From: Argentina anserina
Lineage: Eukaryota; Streptophyta; Magnoliopsida; Rosales; Rosaceae
Reading direction: 5' to 3'
DNA length: 64,000 bases
Assembly: GCF_933775445.1 (NCBI RefSeq)
Contig: NC_065874.1
Coordinates: 20,530,501-20,594,500, forward strand
This document shows, in pieces, positions 52,961 through 64,000 of this stretch (positions are counted from its first letter, which is position 1; each line of letters starts with the position of its first letter). The notes under the pieces are model-generated. The model ran no database searches, was not told the DNA's origin, and saw nothing but the letters and a program-made list of their open reading frames with translations. The translations under genes and the position numbers were made by a program.

Positions 52961-55700
52961 GAAACTCGCATCAGAAGCCTTACAGAAAGATACTCAAACG
53001 AGAAATGAAAAGATACACAATTGGAATAGTAAAGATACGCAAACGATGTAAAGGTACTCTGTTTGAAAGAAACACACTCCCACACTTGCAAAACTCTCAA
53101 ATACAATAGAAACTCGCATCAGAAGCCTTACAGAAAGATACTCAAACGAGAAATGAAAAGATACACAATTGGAATAGTAAAGATACGCAAACGATGTAAA
53201 GATACTCTGTTTGAAAGAAACACACTCCCACACTTGCAAAACTCTCAAATTCAATAGAAACTCGCATCAGAAAGCCTTACAGAAAGATACTCAAACGAGA
53301 AATGAAAAGATACACAATTGGAATAGTAAAGATACGCAAACGATGTAAAGATACACAATTGGAATCGTAAAGATACGCAAACGATGTAAAGATACTCAGT
53401 TTGAAAGAAACACACTCCCACACTTTCAAAACTCTCAAATACAATAGAAACTCGCATCAGTAGCCTTACAGAAAGATACTCAGACGAGAAATGAAAAGAT
53501 ACACAATTGGAATAGTAAAGATACGCAAACGATGTAAAGATACACAATTGGAATAGTAAAGATACGCAAACGATGTAAAGATACACAATTAGAATAGTAA
53601 AATACGCAAACGATGTAAAGATACACAATTAGAATAGTAAAATACGCAAACGATGTAAAGATACTCAGTTTGAAAGAAACACACTCACACACTTGCAAAA
53701 CTCTCAAATTCAATAGAAACTCGCATCCGAAAGCCTTACAGAAAGATACTCAAACGAGAAATGAAAAGATACACAATTGGAATAGTAAAGATACGTAAAC
53801 GATGTAAAGATACACAATTGGAATAGTAAACATAGGCAAACGATGTAAAGATACTCCGTTTGAAAGAAACACACTCCCACACTTGCAAAACTCTCAAATA
53901 CAATAGAAACTCGCATCAGAAGCCTTACAGAAATATACTCAAACGAGAAATGAAAAGATACACAATTGGAATAGTAAAGATACGCAAACGATGTAAAGAT
54001 ACTCAGTTTGAAAGAAACACACTCCCACACTTGCAAAACTCTCAAATACAATAGAAACTCGCATCAGAAGCCTTACAGAAAAATACTCAAACGAGAAATG
54101 AAAAGATACACAATTGGAATAGTAAAGATACGCAAACGATGTAAAGATACACAATTGGAATCGTAAAGATACGCAAACGATGTAAAGATACTCAGTTTGA
54201 AAGAAACACACTCCCACACTTGCAAAGCTCTCAAATTCAATAGAAACTCGCATCAGAAAGCCTTACAGAAAGATACTCAAACGAGAAATGAAAAGATACA
54301 CAATTGGAATAGTAAACATATGCAAACGATGTAAAGATACTCAGTTTGAAAGAAACACACTCCCACACTTGCAAAACTCTCAAATACAATAGAAACTCGC
54401 ATCAGAAGCCTTACAGAAAAATACTCAAACGAGAAATGAAAAGATACACAATTGGAATAGTAAAGATACGCAAACGATGTAAAGACACTCAGTTTGAAAG
54501 AAACACACTCCCACACTTGCAAAACTCTCAAATACAATATAAACTCGCATCAGAAGCCTTACAGAAAGATACTCAAACGAGAAATGAAAAGATACACAAT
54601 TGGAATAGTAAAGATACGCAAACGATGTAAAGACACTCAGTTTGAAAGAAACACACTCCCACACTTGCAAAACTCTCAAATACAATAGAAACTCGCATCA
54701 GAAGCCTTACAGAAAGATACTCAAACGAGAAATGAAAAGATACACAATTGGAATAGTAAAGATACGTAAACGATGTAAAGATACACAATTGGAATAGTAA
54801 AGATACGCAAACGATGTAAAGAAACTCAGTTATCAAAAACACACTCCCACACTTGCAAAACTCTCAAATTCAATAGAGACTCGCATCAGAAAGCCTTACA
54901 AAAAGATACTCAAACGAGAAATGAAAAGATACACAATTGGAATAGTAAAGATACGCAAACGATGTAAAGATACTCAGTTTGAAAGAAACACACTCCCACA
55001 CTTGCAAAACTCTCAAATACAAAAGAAACTCGCATCAGAAGCCTTACAGAAAGATACTCAAACGAGAAATGAAAAGATACACAATTGGAATAGTAAAGAT
55101 ACGCAAACGATGTAAAGACACTCAGTTTGAAAGAAACACACTCCCCCACTTGCAAAACTCTCAAATACAATAGAAACTCGCATCAGAAGCCTTACAGAAA
55201 GATACTCAAACGAGAAATGAAAAGATACACAATTGGAATAGTAAAGATACGCAAACGATGTAAAGATACACAATTGCAATAGTAAAGATACGCAAACGAT
55301 GTAAAGATACACAATTAGAATAGTAAAGATACGCAAACGATGTAAAGATACTCAGTTTGAAAAAAACACACTCACACACTTGCAAAACTCTCAAATTCAA
55401 TAGAAACTCGCATCCGAAAGCCTTACAGAAAGATACTCAAACGAGAAATGAAAAGATACACAATTCGAATAGTAATGATACGCAAACGATGTAAAGATAC
55501 TCAGTTTGAAAGAAACACACTCCGACATTTGTAAAATTGTCAAATTCAATAGAAACTCGCATCAGAAAGCCTTACAGAAAGATACACAAACGAGAAATGA
55601 AAAGATACACAATTGGAATAGTAAAGATACGCAAACGATGTAAAGATACTCAGTTTAAAAGAAACACACTCCCACACTTGCAAAACTCTCAAATACAATA
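52961..55700. repeat. HOR C copy 2 (16 monomers, 2740 bp)
   Basis: Matches copy 1 at +2740 throughout. Few private differences are visible, for example caatataaactc (near 54538) and caattcgaatag (near 55461). Confidence 0.92.
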
Positions 55701-55860
55701 GAAACTCGCATCAGAAGCCTTACAGAAAGATACTCAAACGAGAAATGAAAAGATACACAATTGGAATAGTAAAGATACGCAAACGATGTAAAGGTACTCT
55801 GTTTGAAAGAAACACACTCCCACACTTGCAAAACTCTCAAATACAATAGAAACTCGCATC
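55701..55860. repeat. HOR C copy 3, beginning only
   Basis: One monomer with ggtactctg matches the start of HOR C. The sequence then jumps directly to the later part of the gtaaaatacgc monomer region, skipping several units. Confidence 0.7.
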
Positions 55861-56645
55861 AGAAGCCTTACAGAAAGATACTCAAACGAGAAATGAAAAG
55901 ATACACAATTGGAATAGTAAAGATACGCAAACGATGTAAAGATACACAATTGGAATAGTAAAGATACGCAAACGATGTAAAGATACACAATTAGAATAGT
56001 AAAATACGCAAACGATGTAAAGATACTCAGTTTGAAAGAAACAAACTCACACACTTGCAAAACTCTCAAATTCAATAGAAACTCGCATCCGAAAGCCTTA
56101 CAGAAAGATACTCAAACGAGAAATGAAAAGATACACAATTGGAATAGTAAAGATACGCAAACGATGTAAAGATACTCAGTTTGAAAGAAACACACTCCCA
56201 CACTTGCAAAACTCTCAAATACAATAGAAACTCGCATCAGAAGCCTTACAGAAAAATACTCAAACGAGAAATGAAAAGATACACAATTGGAAAAGTAAAG
56301 ATACGCAAACGATGTAAAGATACACAATTGGAATAGTAAAGATACGCAAACGATGTAAAGACACTCAGTTTGAAAGAAACACACTCCCACACTTTCAAAA
56401 CTCTCAAATACAATAGAAACTCGCATCAGAAGCCTTACAGAAAGATACTCAAACGAGAAATGAAAAGATACACAATTGGAATAGTAAAGATACGCAAACG
56501 ATGTAAAGATACACAATTGGAATAGTAAAGATACGCAAACGATGTAAAGATACACAATTAGAATAGTAAAGATACGCAAACGATGTAAAGATACTCCGTT
56601 TGAAAGAAACACACTCCCACACTTGCAAAACTCTCAAATACAATA

Positions 56646-57994
56646 GAAACTCGCATCAGAAGCCTTACAGAAAGATACTCAAACGAGAAATGAAAAGATA
56701 CACAATTGGAATAGTAAAGATACGCAAACGATGTAAAGATACTCAGTTTGAAAGAAACACACTCCCACACTTGCAAAACTCTCAAATACAATAGAAACTC
56801 GCATCAGAAGCCTTACAGAAAAATACTCAAACGAGAAATGAAAAGATACACAATTGGAATAGTAAAGATACGCAAACGATGTAAAGACACTCAGTTTGAA
56901 AGAAACACACTCCCACACTTGCAAAACTCTCAAATACAATAGAAACTCGCATCAGAAGCCTTACAGAAAGATACTCAAACGAGAAATGAAAAGATACACA
57001 ATTGGAATAGTAAAGATACGCAAACGATGTAAAGACACTCAGTTTGAAAGAAACACACTCCCACACTTGCAAAACTCTCAAATACAATAGAAACTCGCAT
57101 CAGAAGCCTTACAGAAAGATACTCAAACGAGAAATGAAAAGATACACAATTGGAATAGTAAAGATACGTAAACGATGTAAAGATACACAATTGGAATAGT
57201 AAAGATACGCAAACGATGTAAAGAAACTCAGTTTGAAAGAAACACACTCCCACACTTGCAAAACTCTCAAATTCAATAGAGACTCGCATCAGAAAGCCTT
57301 ACAAAAAGATACTCAAACGAGAAATGAAAAGATACACAATTGGAATAGTAAAGATACGCAAACGATGTAAAGATACTCAGTTTGAAAGAAACACACTCCC
57401 ACACTTGCAAAACTCTCAAATACAAAAGAAACTCGCATCAGAAGCCTTACAGAAAGATACTCAAACGAGAAATGAAAAGATACACAATTGGAATAGTAAA
57501 GATACGCAAACGATGTAAAGACACTCAGTTTGAAAGAAACACACTCCCACACTTTCAAAACTCTCAAATACAATAGAAACTCGCATCAGAAGCCTTACAG
57601 AAAGATACTCAAACGAGAAATGAAAAGATACACAATTGGAATAGTAAAGATACGCAAACGATGTAAAGATACACAATTGGAATAGTAAAGATACGCAAAC
57701 GATGTAAAGATACACAATTGCAATAGTAAAGATACGCAAACGATGTAAAGATACACAGTTTGAATGAAACACACTCCCACACTTGCAAAACTCTCAAATA
57801 CAATAGAAACTCGCATCAGAAGCCTTACAGAAAGATACTCAAACGAGAAATGAAAAGATACACAATTGGAATAGTAAAGATACGCAAACGATGTAAAGAT
57901 ACACAATTAGAATAGTAAAGATACGCAAACGATGTAAAGATACTCCGTTTGAAAGAAACACACTCCCACACTTGCAAAACTCTCAAATACAATA
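56646..57994. repeat. 1349-bp tandem duplication, copy 1
   Basis: Starts after the gatactccgtttg junction (near 56591). Includes gaaactcagtttgaaag (near 57221) and the atacaaaagaaactc monomer. It is repeated immediately downstream. Confidence 0.85.
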
Positions 57995-59000
57995 GAAACT
58001 CGCATCAGAAGCCTTACAGAAAGATACTCAAACGAGAAATGAAAAGATACACAATTGGAATAGTAAAGATACGCAAACGATGTAAAGATACTCAGTTTGA
58101 AAGAAACACACTCCCACACTTGCAAAACTCTCAAATACAATAGAAACTCGCATCAGAAGCCTTACAGAAAAATACTCAAACGAGAAATGAAAAGATACAC
58201 AATTGGAATAGTAAAGATACGCAAACGATGTAAAGACACTCAGTTTGAAAGAAACACACTCCCACACTTGCAAAACTCTCAAATACAATAGAAACTCGCA
58301 TCAGAAGCCTTACAGAAAGATACTCAAACGAGAAATGAAAAGATACACAATTGGAATAGTAAAGATACGCAAACGATGTAAAGACACTCAGTTTGAAAGA
58401 AACACACTCCCACACTTGCAAAACTCTCAAATACAATAGAAACTCGCATCAGAAGCCTTACAGAAAGATACTCAAACGAGAAATGAAAAGATACACAATT
58501 GGAATAGTAAAGATACGTAAACGATGTAAAGATACACAATTGGAATAGTAAAGATACGCAAACGATGTAAAGAAACTCAGTTTGAAAGAAACACACTCCC
58601 ACACTTGCAAAACTCTCAAATTCAATAGAGACTCGCATCAGAAAGCCTTACAAAAAGATACTCAAACGAGAAATGAAAAGATACACAATTGGAATAGTAA
58701 AGATACGCAAACGATGTAAAGATACTCAGTTTGAAAGAAACACACTCCCACACTTGCAAAACTCTCAAATACAAAAGAAACTCGCATCAGAAGCCTTACA
58801 GAAAGATACTCAAACGAGAAATGAAAAGATACACAATTGGAATAGTAAAGATACGCAAACGATGTAAAGACACTCAGTTTGAAAGAAACACACTCCCCCA
58901 CTTGCAAAACTCTCAAATACAATAGAAACTCGCATCAGAAGCCTTACAGAAAGATACTCAAACGAGAAATGAAAAGATACACAATTGGAATAGTAAAGAT
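57995..59000. repeat. 1349-bp tandem duplication, copy 2 (partial)
   Basis: Matches copy 1 at +1349 up to about 59.0 kb. It then continues into a 230-bp class monomer with ttgcaatag and ttagaatag not present in that place in copy 1. Confidence 0.8.
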
Positions 59001-60350
59001 ACGCAAACGATGTAAAGATACACAATTGCAATAGTAAAGATACGCAAACGATGTAAAGATACACAATTAGAATAGTAAAGATACGCAAACGATGTAAAGA
59101 TACTCAGTTTGAAAAAAACACACTCACACACTTGCAAAACTCTCAAATTCAATAGAAACTCGCATCCGAAAGCCTTACAGAAAGATACTCAAACGAGAAA
59201 TGAAAAGATACACAATTGGAATAGTAATGATACGCAAACGATGTAAAGATACTCAGTTTGAAAGAAACACACTCCCACATTTGTAAAATTGTCAAATTCA
59301 ATAGAAACTCGCATCAGAAAGCCTTACAGAAAGATACACAAACGAGAAATGAAAAGATACACAATTGGAATAGTAAAGATACACAAACGATGTAAAGATA
59401 CTCAGTTTAAAAGAAACACACTCCCACACTTGCAAAACTCTCAAATACAATAGAAACTCGCATCAGAAGCCTTACAGAAAGATACTCAAACGAGAAATGA
59501 AAAGATACACAATTGGAATAGTAAAGATACGCAAACGATGTAAAGGTACTCTGTTTGAAAGAAACACACTCCCACACTTGCAAAACTCTCAAATACAATA
59601 GAAACTCGCATCAGAAGCCTTACAGAAAGATACTCAAACGAGAAATGAAAAGATACACAATTGGAATAGTAAAGATACGCAAACGATGTAAAGATACTCA
59701 GTTTGAAAGAAACACACTCCCACACTTGGAAAACTCTCAAATACAATAGAAACTCGCATCAGAAGCCTTACAGAAAAATACTCAAACGAGAAATGAAAAG
59801 ATACACAATTGGAATAGTAAAGATACGCAAACGATGTAAAGATACACAATTGGAATCGTAAAGATACGCAAACGATGTAAAGATACACAATTGGAATCGT
59901 AAAGATACGCAAACGATGTAAAGATACTCAGTTTGAAAGAAACACACTCCCACACTTGCAAAACTCTCAAATTCAATAGAAACTCGCATCAGAAAGCCTT
60001 ACAGAAAGATACTCAAACGAGAAATGAAAAGATACACAATTGGAATAGTAAAGATACGCAAACGATGTAAAGATACACAATTGGAATAGTAAAGATACGC
60101 AAACGATGTAAAGATACTCAGTTTGAAAGAAACACACTCCCACACTTGCAAAGCTCTCAAATTCAATAGAAACTCGCATCAGAAAGCCTTACAGAAAGAT
60201 ACTCAAACGAGAAATGAAAAGATACACAATTGGAATAGTAAACATAGGCAAACGATGTAAAGATACTCAGTTTGAAAGAAACACACTCCCACACTTGCAA
60301 AACTCTCAAATACAATAGAAACTCGCATCAGAAGCCTTACAGAAAGATAC

Positions 60351-61600
60351 TCAAACGAGAAATGAAAAGATACACAATTGGAATAGTAAAGATACGCAAA
60401 CGATGTAAAGACACTCAGTTTGAAAGAAACACACTCCCACACTTGCAAAACTCTCAAATACAATAGAAACTCGCATCAGAAGCCTTACAGAAAGATACTC
60501 AAACGAGAAATGAAAAGATACACAATTGGAATAGTAAAGATACGCAAACGATGTAAAGATACTCAGTTTGAAAGAAACACACTCCCACACTTGGAAAACT
60601 CTCAAATACAATAGAAACTCGCATCAGAAGCCTTACAGAAAAATACTCAAACGAGAAATGAAAAGATACACAATTGGAATAGTAAAGATACGCAAACGAT
60701 GTAAAGATACACAATTGGAATCGTAAAGATACGCAAACGATGTAAAGATACTCAGTTTGAAAGAAACACACTCCCACACTTGCAAAACTCTCAAATTCAA
60801 TAGAGACTCGCATCAGAAAGCCTTACAAAAAGATACTCAAACGAGAAATGAAAAGATACACAATTGGAATAGTAAAGATACGCAAACGATGTAAAGATAC
60901 TCAGTTTGAAAGAAACACACTCTCACACTTGCAAAACTCTCAAATACAAAAGAAACTCGCATCAGAAGCATTACAGAAAGATACTCAAACGAGAAATGAA
61001 AAGATACACAATTGGAATAGTAAAGATACGCAAACGATGTAAAGACACTCAGTTTGAAAGAAACACACTCCCACACTTGCAAAACTCTCAAATACAATAG
61101 AAACTCGCATCAGAAGCTTTACAGAAAGATACTCAAACGAGAAATGAAAAGATACACAATTGGAATAGTAAAGATACGCAAACGATGTAAAGGTACTCTG
61201 TTTGAAAGAAACACACTCCCACACTTGCAAAACTCTCAAATACAATAGAAACTCGCATCAGAAGCCTTACAGAAAGATACTCAAACGAGAAATGAAAAGA
61301 TACACAATTGGAATAGTAAAGATACGCAAACGATGTAAAGATACTCAGTTTGAAAGAAACACACTCCCACACTTGGAAAACTCTCAAATACAATAGAAAC
61401 TCGCATCAGAAGCCTTACAGAAAAATACTCAAACGAGAAATGAAAAGATACACAATTGGAATAGTAAAGATACGCAAACGATGTAAAGATACACAATTGG
61501 AATCGTAAAGATACGCAAACGATGTAAAGATACTCAGTTTGAAAGAAACACACTCCCACACTTGCAAAACTCTCAAATTCAATAGAAACTCGCATCAGAA
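60351..61600. repeat. 782-bp-spaced duplication
   Basis: The cacttggaaaac monomer and the following ggaatcgtaaag unit (60.5-60.8 kb) recur at +782 (61.3-61.6 kb). The segment 60.84-61.6 kb in turn recurs at +1836 (62.67-63.43 kb). Confidence 0.75.
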
Positions 61601-61629
61601 AGCCTTACAGAAAGATACTCAAACGAGAA

Positions 61630-62163
61630 ATGAAAAGATACACAATTGGAATGGTAAAGATACGCAAACGATGTAAAGATACACAATTGGAATAGTAAAG
61701 ATACGCAAACGATGTAAAGATACTCAGTTTGAAAGAAACACACTCCCACACTTGTAAAACTCTCAAATTCAATAGAAACTCGGATCAGAAAGCTTTACAG
61801 AAAGATACACAAACGAGAAATGAAAAGATACACAATTGGAATCGTAAAGATACGCAAACGATGTAAAGATACACAATTGGAATAGTAAAGATACGCAAAC
61901 GATTATAGACACTCAGTTTGAAAGAAACACACTCCCACACTTGTAAAACTCTCAAATACAATAGAAACTCGCATCAGAAGCCTTACAGAAAGATACTCAA
62001 ACGAGAAATGAAAAGATACACAATTGGAATAGTAAAGATACGCAAACGATGTAAAGATACACAATTGGAATAGTAAAGATACGCAAACGATGTAAAGATA
62101 CTCAGTTTGAAAGAAACACACTCCCACACTTGCAAAGCTCTCAAATTCAATAGAAACTCGCAT
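61630..62163. repeat. Monomers resembling the left block
   Basis: Contains ggaatggtaaag (near 61650) and the rare cgattatagacac junction (near 61901). Both are otherwise hallmarks of HOR A in the left 7 kb (ggaatggtaaag also recurs near 63486). The unit is flanked by right-block monomers. Confidence 0.75.
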
Positions 62164-62672
62164 CAGAAAGCCTTACAGAAAGATACTCAAACGAGAAATG
62201 AAAAGATACACAATTGGAATAGTAAACATAGGCAAACGATGTAAAGATACTCAGTTTGAAAGAAACACACTCCCACACTTGCAAAACTCTCAAATACAAT
62301 AGAAACTCGCATCAGAAGCCTTACAGAAAGATACTCAAACGAGAAATGAAAAGATACACAATTGGAATAGTAAAGATACGCAAACGATGTAAAGACACTC
62401 AGTTTGAAAGAAACACACTCCCACACTTGCAAAACTCTCAAATACAATAGAAACTCGCATCAGAAGCCTTACAGAAAGATACTCAAACGAGAAATGAAAA
62501 GATACACAATTGGAATAGTAAAGATACGTAAACGATGTAAAGATACACAATTGGAATAGTAAAGATACGCGAACGATGTAAAGAAACTCAGTTTGAAAGA
62601 AACACACTCCCACACTTGCAAAACTCTCAAATTCAATAGAGACTCGCATCAGAAAGCCTTACAAAAAGATAC

Positions 62673-63431
62673 TCAAACGAGAAATGAAAAGATACACAAT
62701 TGGAATAGTAAAGATACGCAAACGATGTAAAGATACTCAGTTTGAAAGAAACACACTCCCACACTTGCAAAACCCTCAAATACAAAAGAAACTCGCATCA
62801 GAAGCCTTACAGAAAGATACTCAAACGAGAAATGAAAAGATACACAATTGGAATAGTAAAGATACGCAAACGATGTAAAGACACTCAGTTTGAAAGAAAC
62901 ACACTCCCACACTTGCAAAACTCTCAAATACAATAGAAACTCGCATCAGAAGCCTTACAGAAAGATACTCAAACGAGAAATGAAAAGATACACAATTGGA
63001 ATAGTAAAGATACGCAAACGATGTAAAGGTACTCTGTTTGAAAGAAACACACTCCCACACTTGCAAAACTCTCAAATACAATAGAAACTCGCATCAGAAG
63101 CCTTACAGAAAGATACTCAAACGAGAAATGAAAAGATACACAATTGGAATAGTAAAGATACGCAAACGATGTAAAGATACTCAGTTTGAAAGAAACACAC
63201 TCCCACACTTGGAAAACTCTCAAATACAATAGAAACTCGCATCAGAAGCCTTACAGAAAAATACTCAAACGAGAAATGAAAAGATACACAATTGGAATAG
63301 TAAAGATACGCAAACGATGTAAAGATACACAATTGGAATCGTAAAGATACGCAAACGATGTAAAGATACTCAGTTTGAAAGAAACACACTCCCACACTTG
63401 CAAAACTCTCAAATTCAATAGAAACTCGCAT
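62673..63431. repeat. 1836-bp-spaced duplication, second copy
   Basis: Repeats 60837-61595 at +1836, including the ggtactctg and cacttggaaaac monomers. Private change: caaaaccctc near 62770. Confidence 0.75.
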
Positions 63432-64000
63432 CAGAAAGGCTTACAGAAAGATACTCAAACGAGAAATGAAAAGATACACAATTGGAATGGTAAAGATACG
63501 CAAACGATGTAAAGATACACAATTGGAATCGTAAAGATACGCAAACGATGTAAAGATACTCAGTTTGAAAGAAACACACTCCCACACTTTCAAAACTCTC
63601 AAATACAATAGAAACTCGCATCAGAAGCCTTACAGAAAGATACTCAAACGAGAAATGAAAAGATACACAATTGGAATAGTAAAGATACGCAAACGATGTA
63701 AAGATACACAATTGGAATAGTAAAGATACGCAAACGATGTAAAGATACACAATTAGAATAGTAAAATACGCAAACGATGTAAAGATACTCAGTTTGAAAG
63801 AAACACACTCACACACTTGCAAAACTCTCAAATTCAATAGAAACTCGCATCCGAAAGCCTTACAGAAAGATACTCAAACGAGAAATGAAAAGATACACAA
63901 TTGGAATAGTAAAGATACGCAAACGATGTAATGATACTCAGTTTGAAAGAAACACACTCCCACACTTGCAAAACTCTCAAATACAATAGAAACTCGCATC

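Larger units (their letters stand above)
44000..64000. repeat. Satellite array, right block
   Basis: Same satellite and same orientation, continuing to the window end. Diagnostic variants seen only here include ggtactctg (first near 45651), cacttggaaaac (first near 45831), gtaaaatacgc (a one-base deletion, first near 46386) and cagttatcaaaa (first near 44348). The left boundary is approximate. No gene is present. Confidence 0.95.

Noticed and set aside
1..64000. CENP-B box or telomeric repeat within the satellite
   Set aside because: No match to the CENP-B box core was recognised in the monomer, and no TTTAGGG runs were seen.
1..64000. Inverted satellite segments or strand switches
   Set aside because: Every monomer examined has the same orientation, including on both sides of the insertion.

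Overview
The window is almost entirely one tandem satellite DNA array from a eukaryote, very probably a flowering plant. I could not identify the genus from sequence alone. No protein-coding gene, tRNA, rRNA, CRISPR or bacterial-type feature is supported. The basic unit is a 148-bp monomer (about 36% G+C, strongly A-rich on the given strand). A second common length class, 189 bp, arises by duplication of an internal 41-bp block. About 360 monomers lie head to tail, all in the same orientation. The longest unrelated stretch is 8734-10992.

Layout. (1) 1-8733: higher-order repeat (HOR) A, a 15-monomer, 2512-bp unit present as the tail of one copy, two full copies, a 16-monomer variant copy (2703 bp) and a truncated copy. 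(2) 8734-10992: a 2259-bp TG...CA insertion flanked by a perfect 5-bp target-site duplication (CAAAA), best read as a solo LTR of a plant LTR retrotransposon. It split a single satellite monomer. (3) 10993 to about 44,000: a central satellite block marked by its own sequence variants. It holds irregular segmental duplications (offsets 1796, 4048 and 8396 bp), tandem 527-bp trimers, a recurring 905-bp five-monomer cassette, two copies of a roughly 4-kb segment, and a 17-monomer HOR of about 2950 bp (three full or near-full copies plus most of a fourth). (4) About 44,000-64,000: a right-hand block with another variant set. It contains 337-bp dimers, a 757-bp duplication, a 16-monomer 2740-bp HOR (two copies plus the start of a third), a 1349-bp tandem duplication, and 782/1836-bp duplications. 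Some variants typical of the left block reappear near 61.6-62.2 kb.

Function (inference). Long uniform-orientation arrays with nested HORs, nucleosome-scale monomers and an embedded LTR remnant are typical of plant centromeric or pericentromeric heterochromatin. No cytological or chromatin evidence is available here, so a subtelomeric or interstitial knob remains possible. Short open frames occur on both strands, up to 293 codons on the minus strand. They are explained by repeat periodicity (189 = 3 x 63) and I do not call them as genes.
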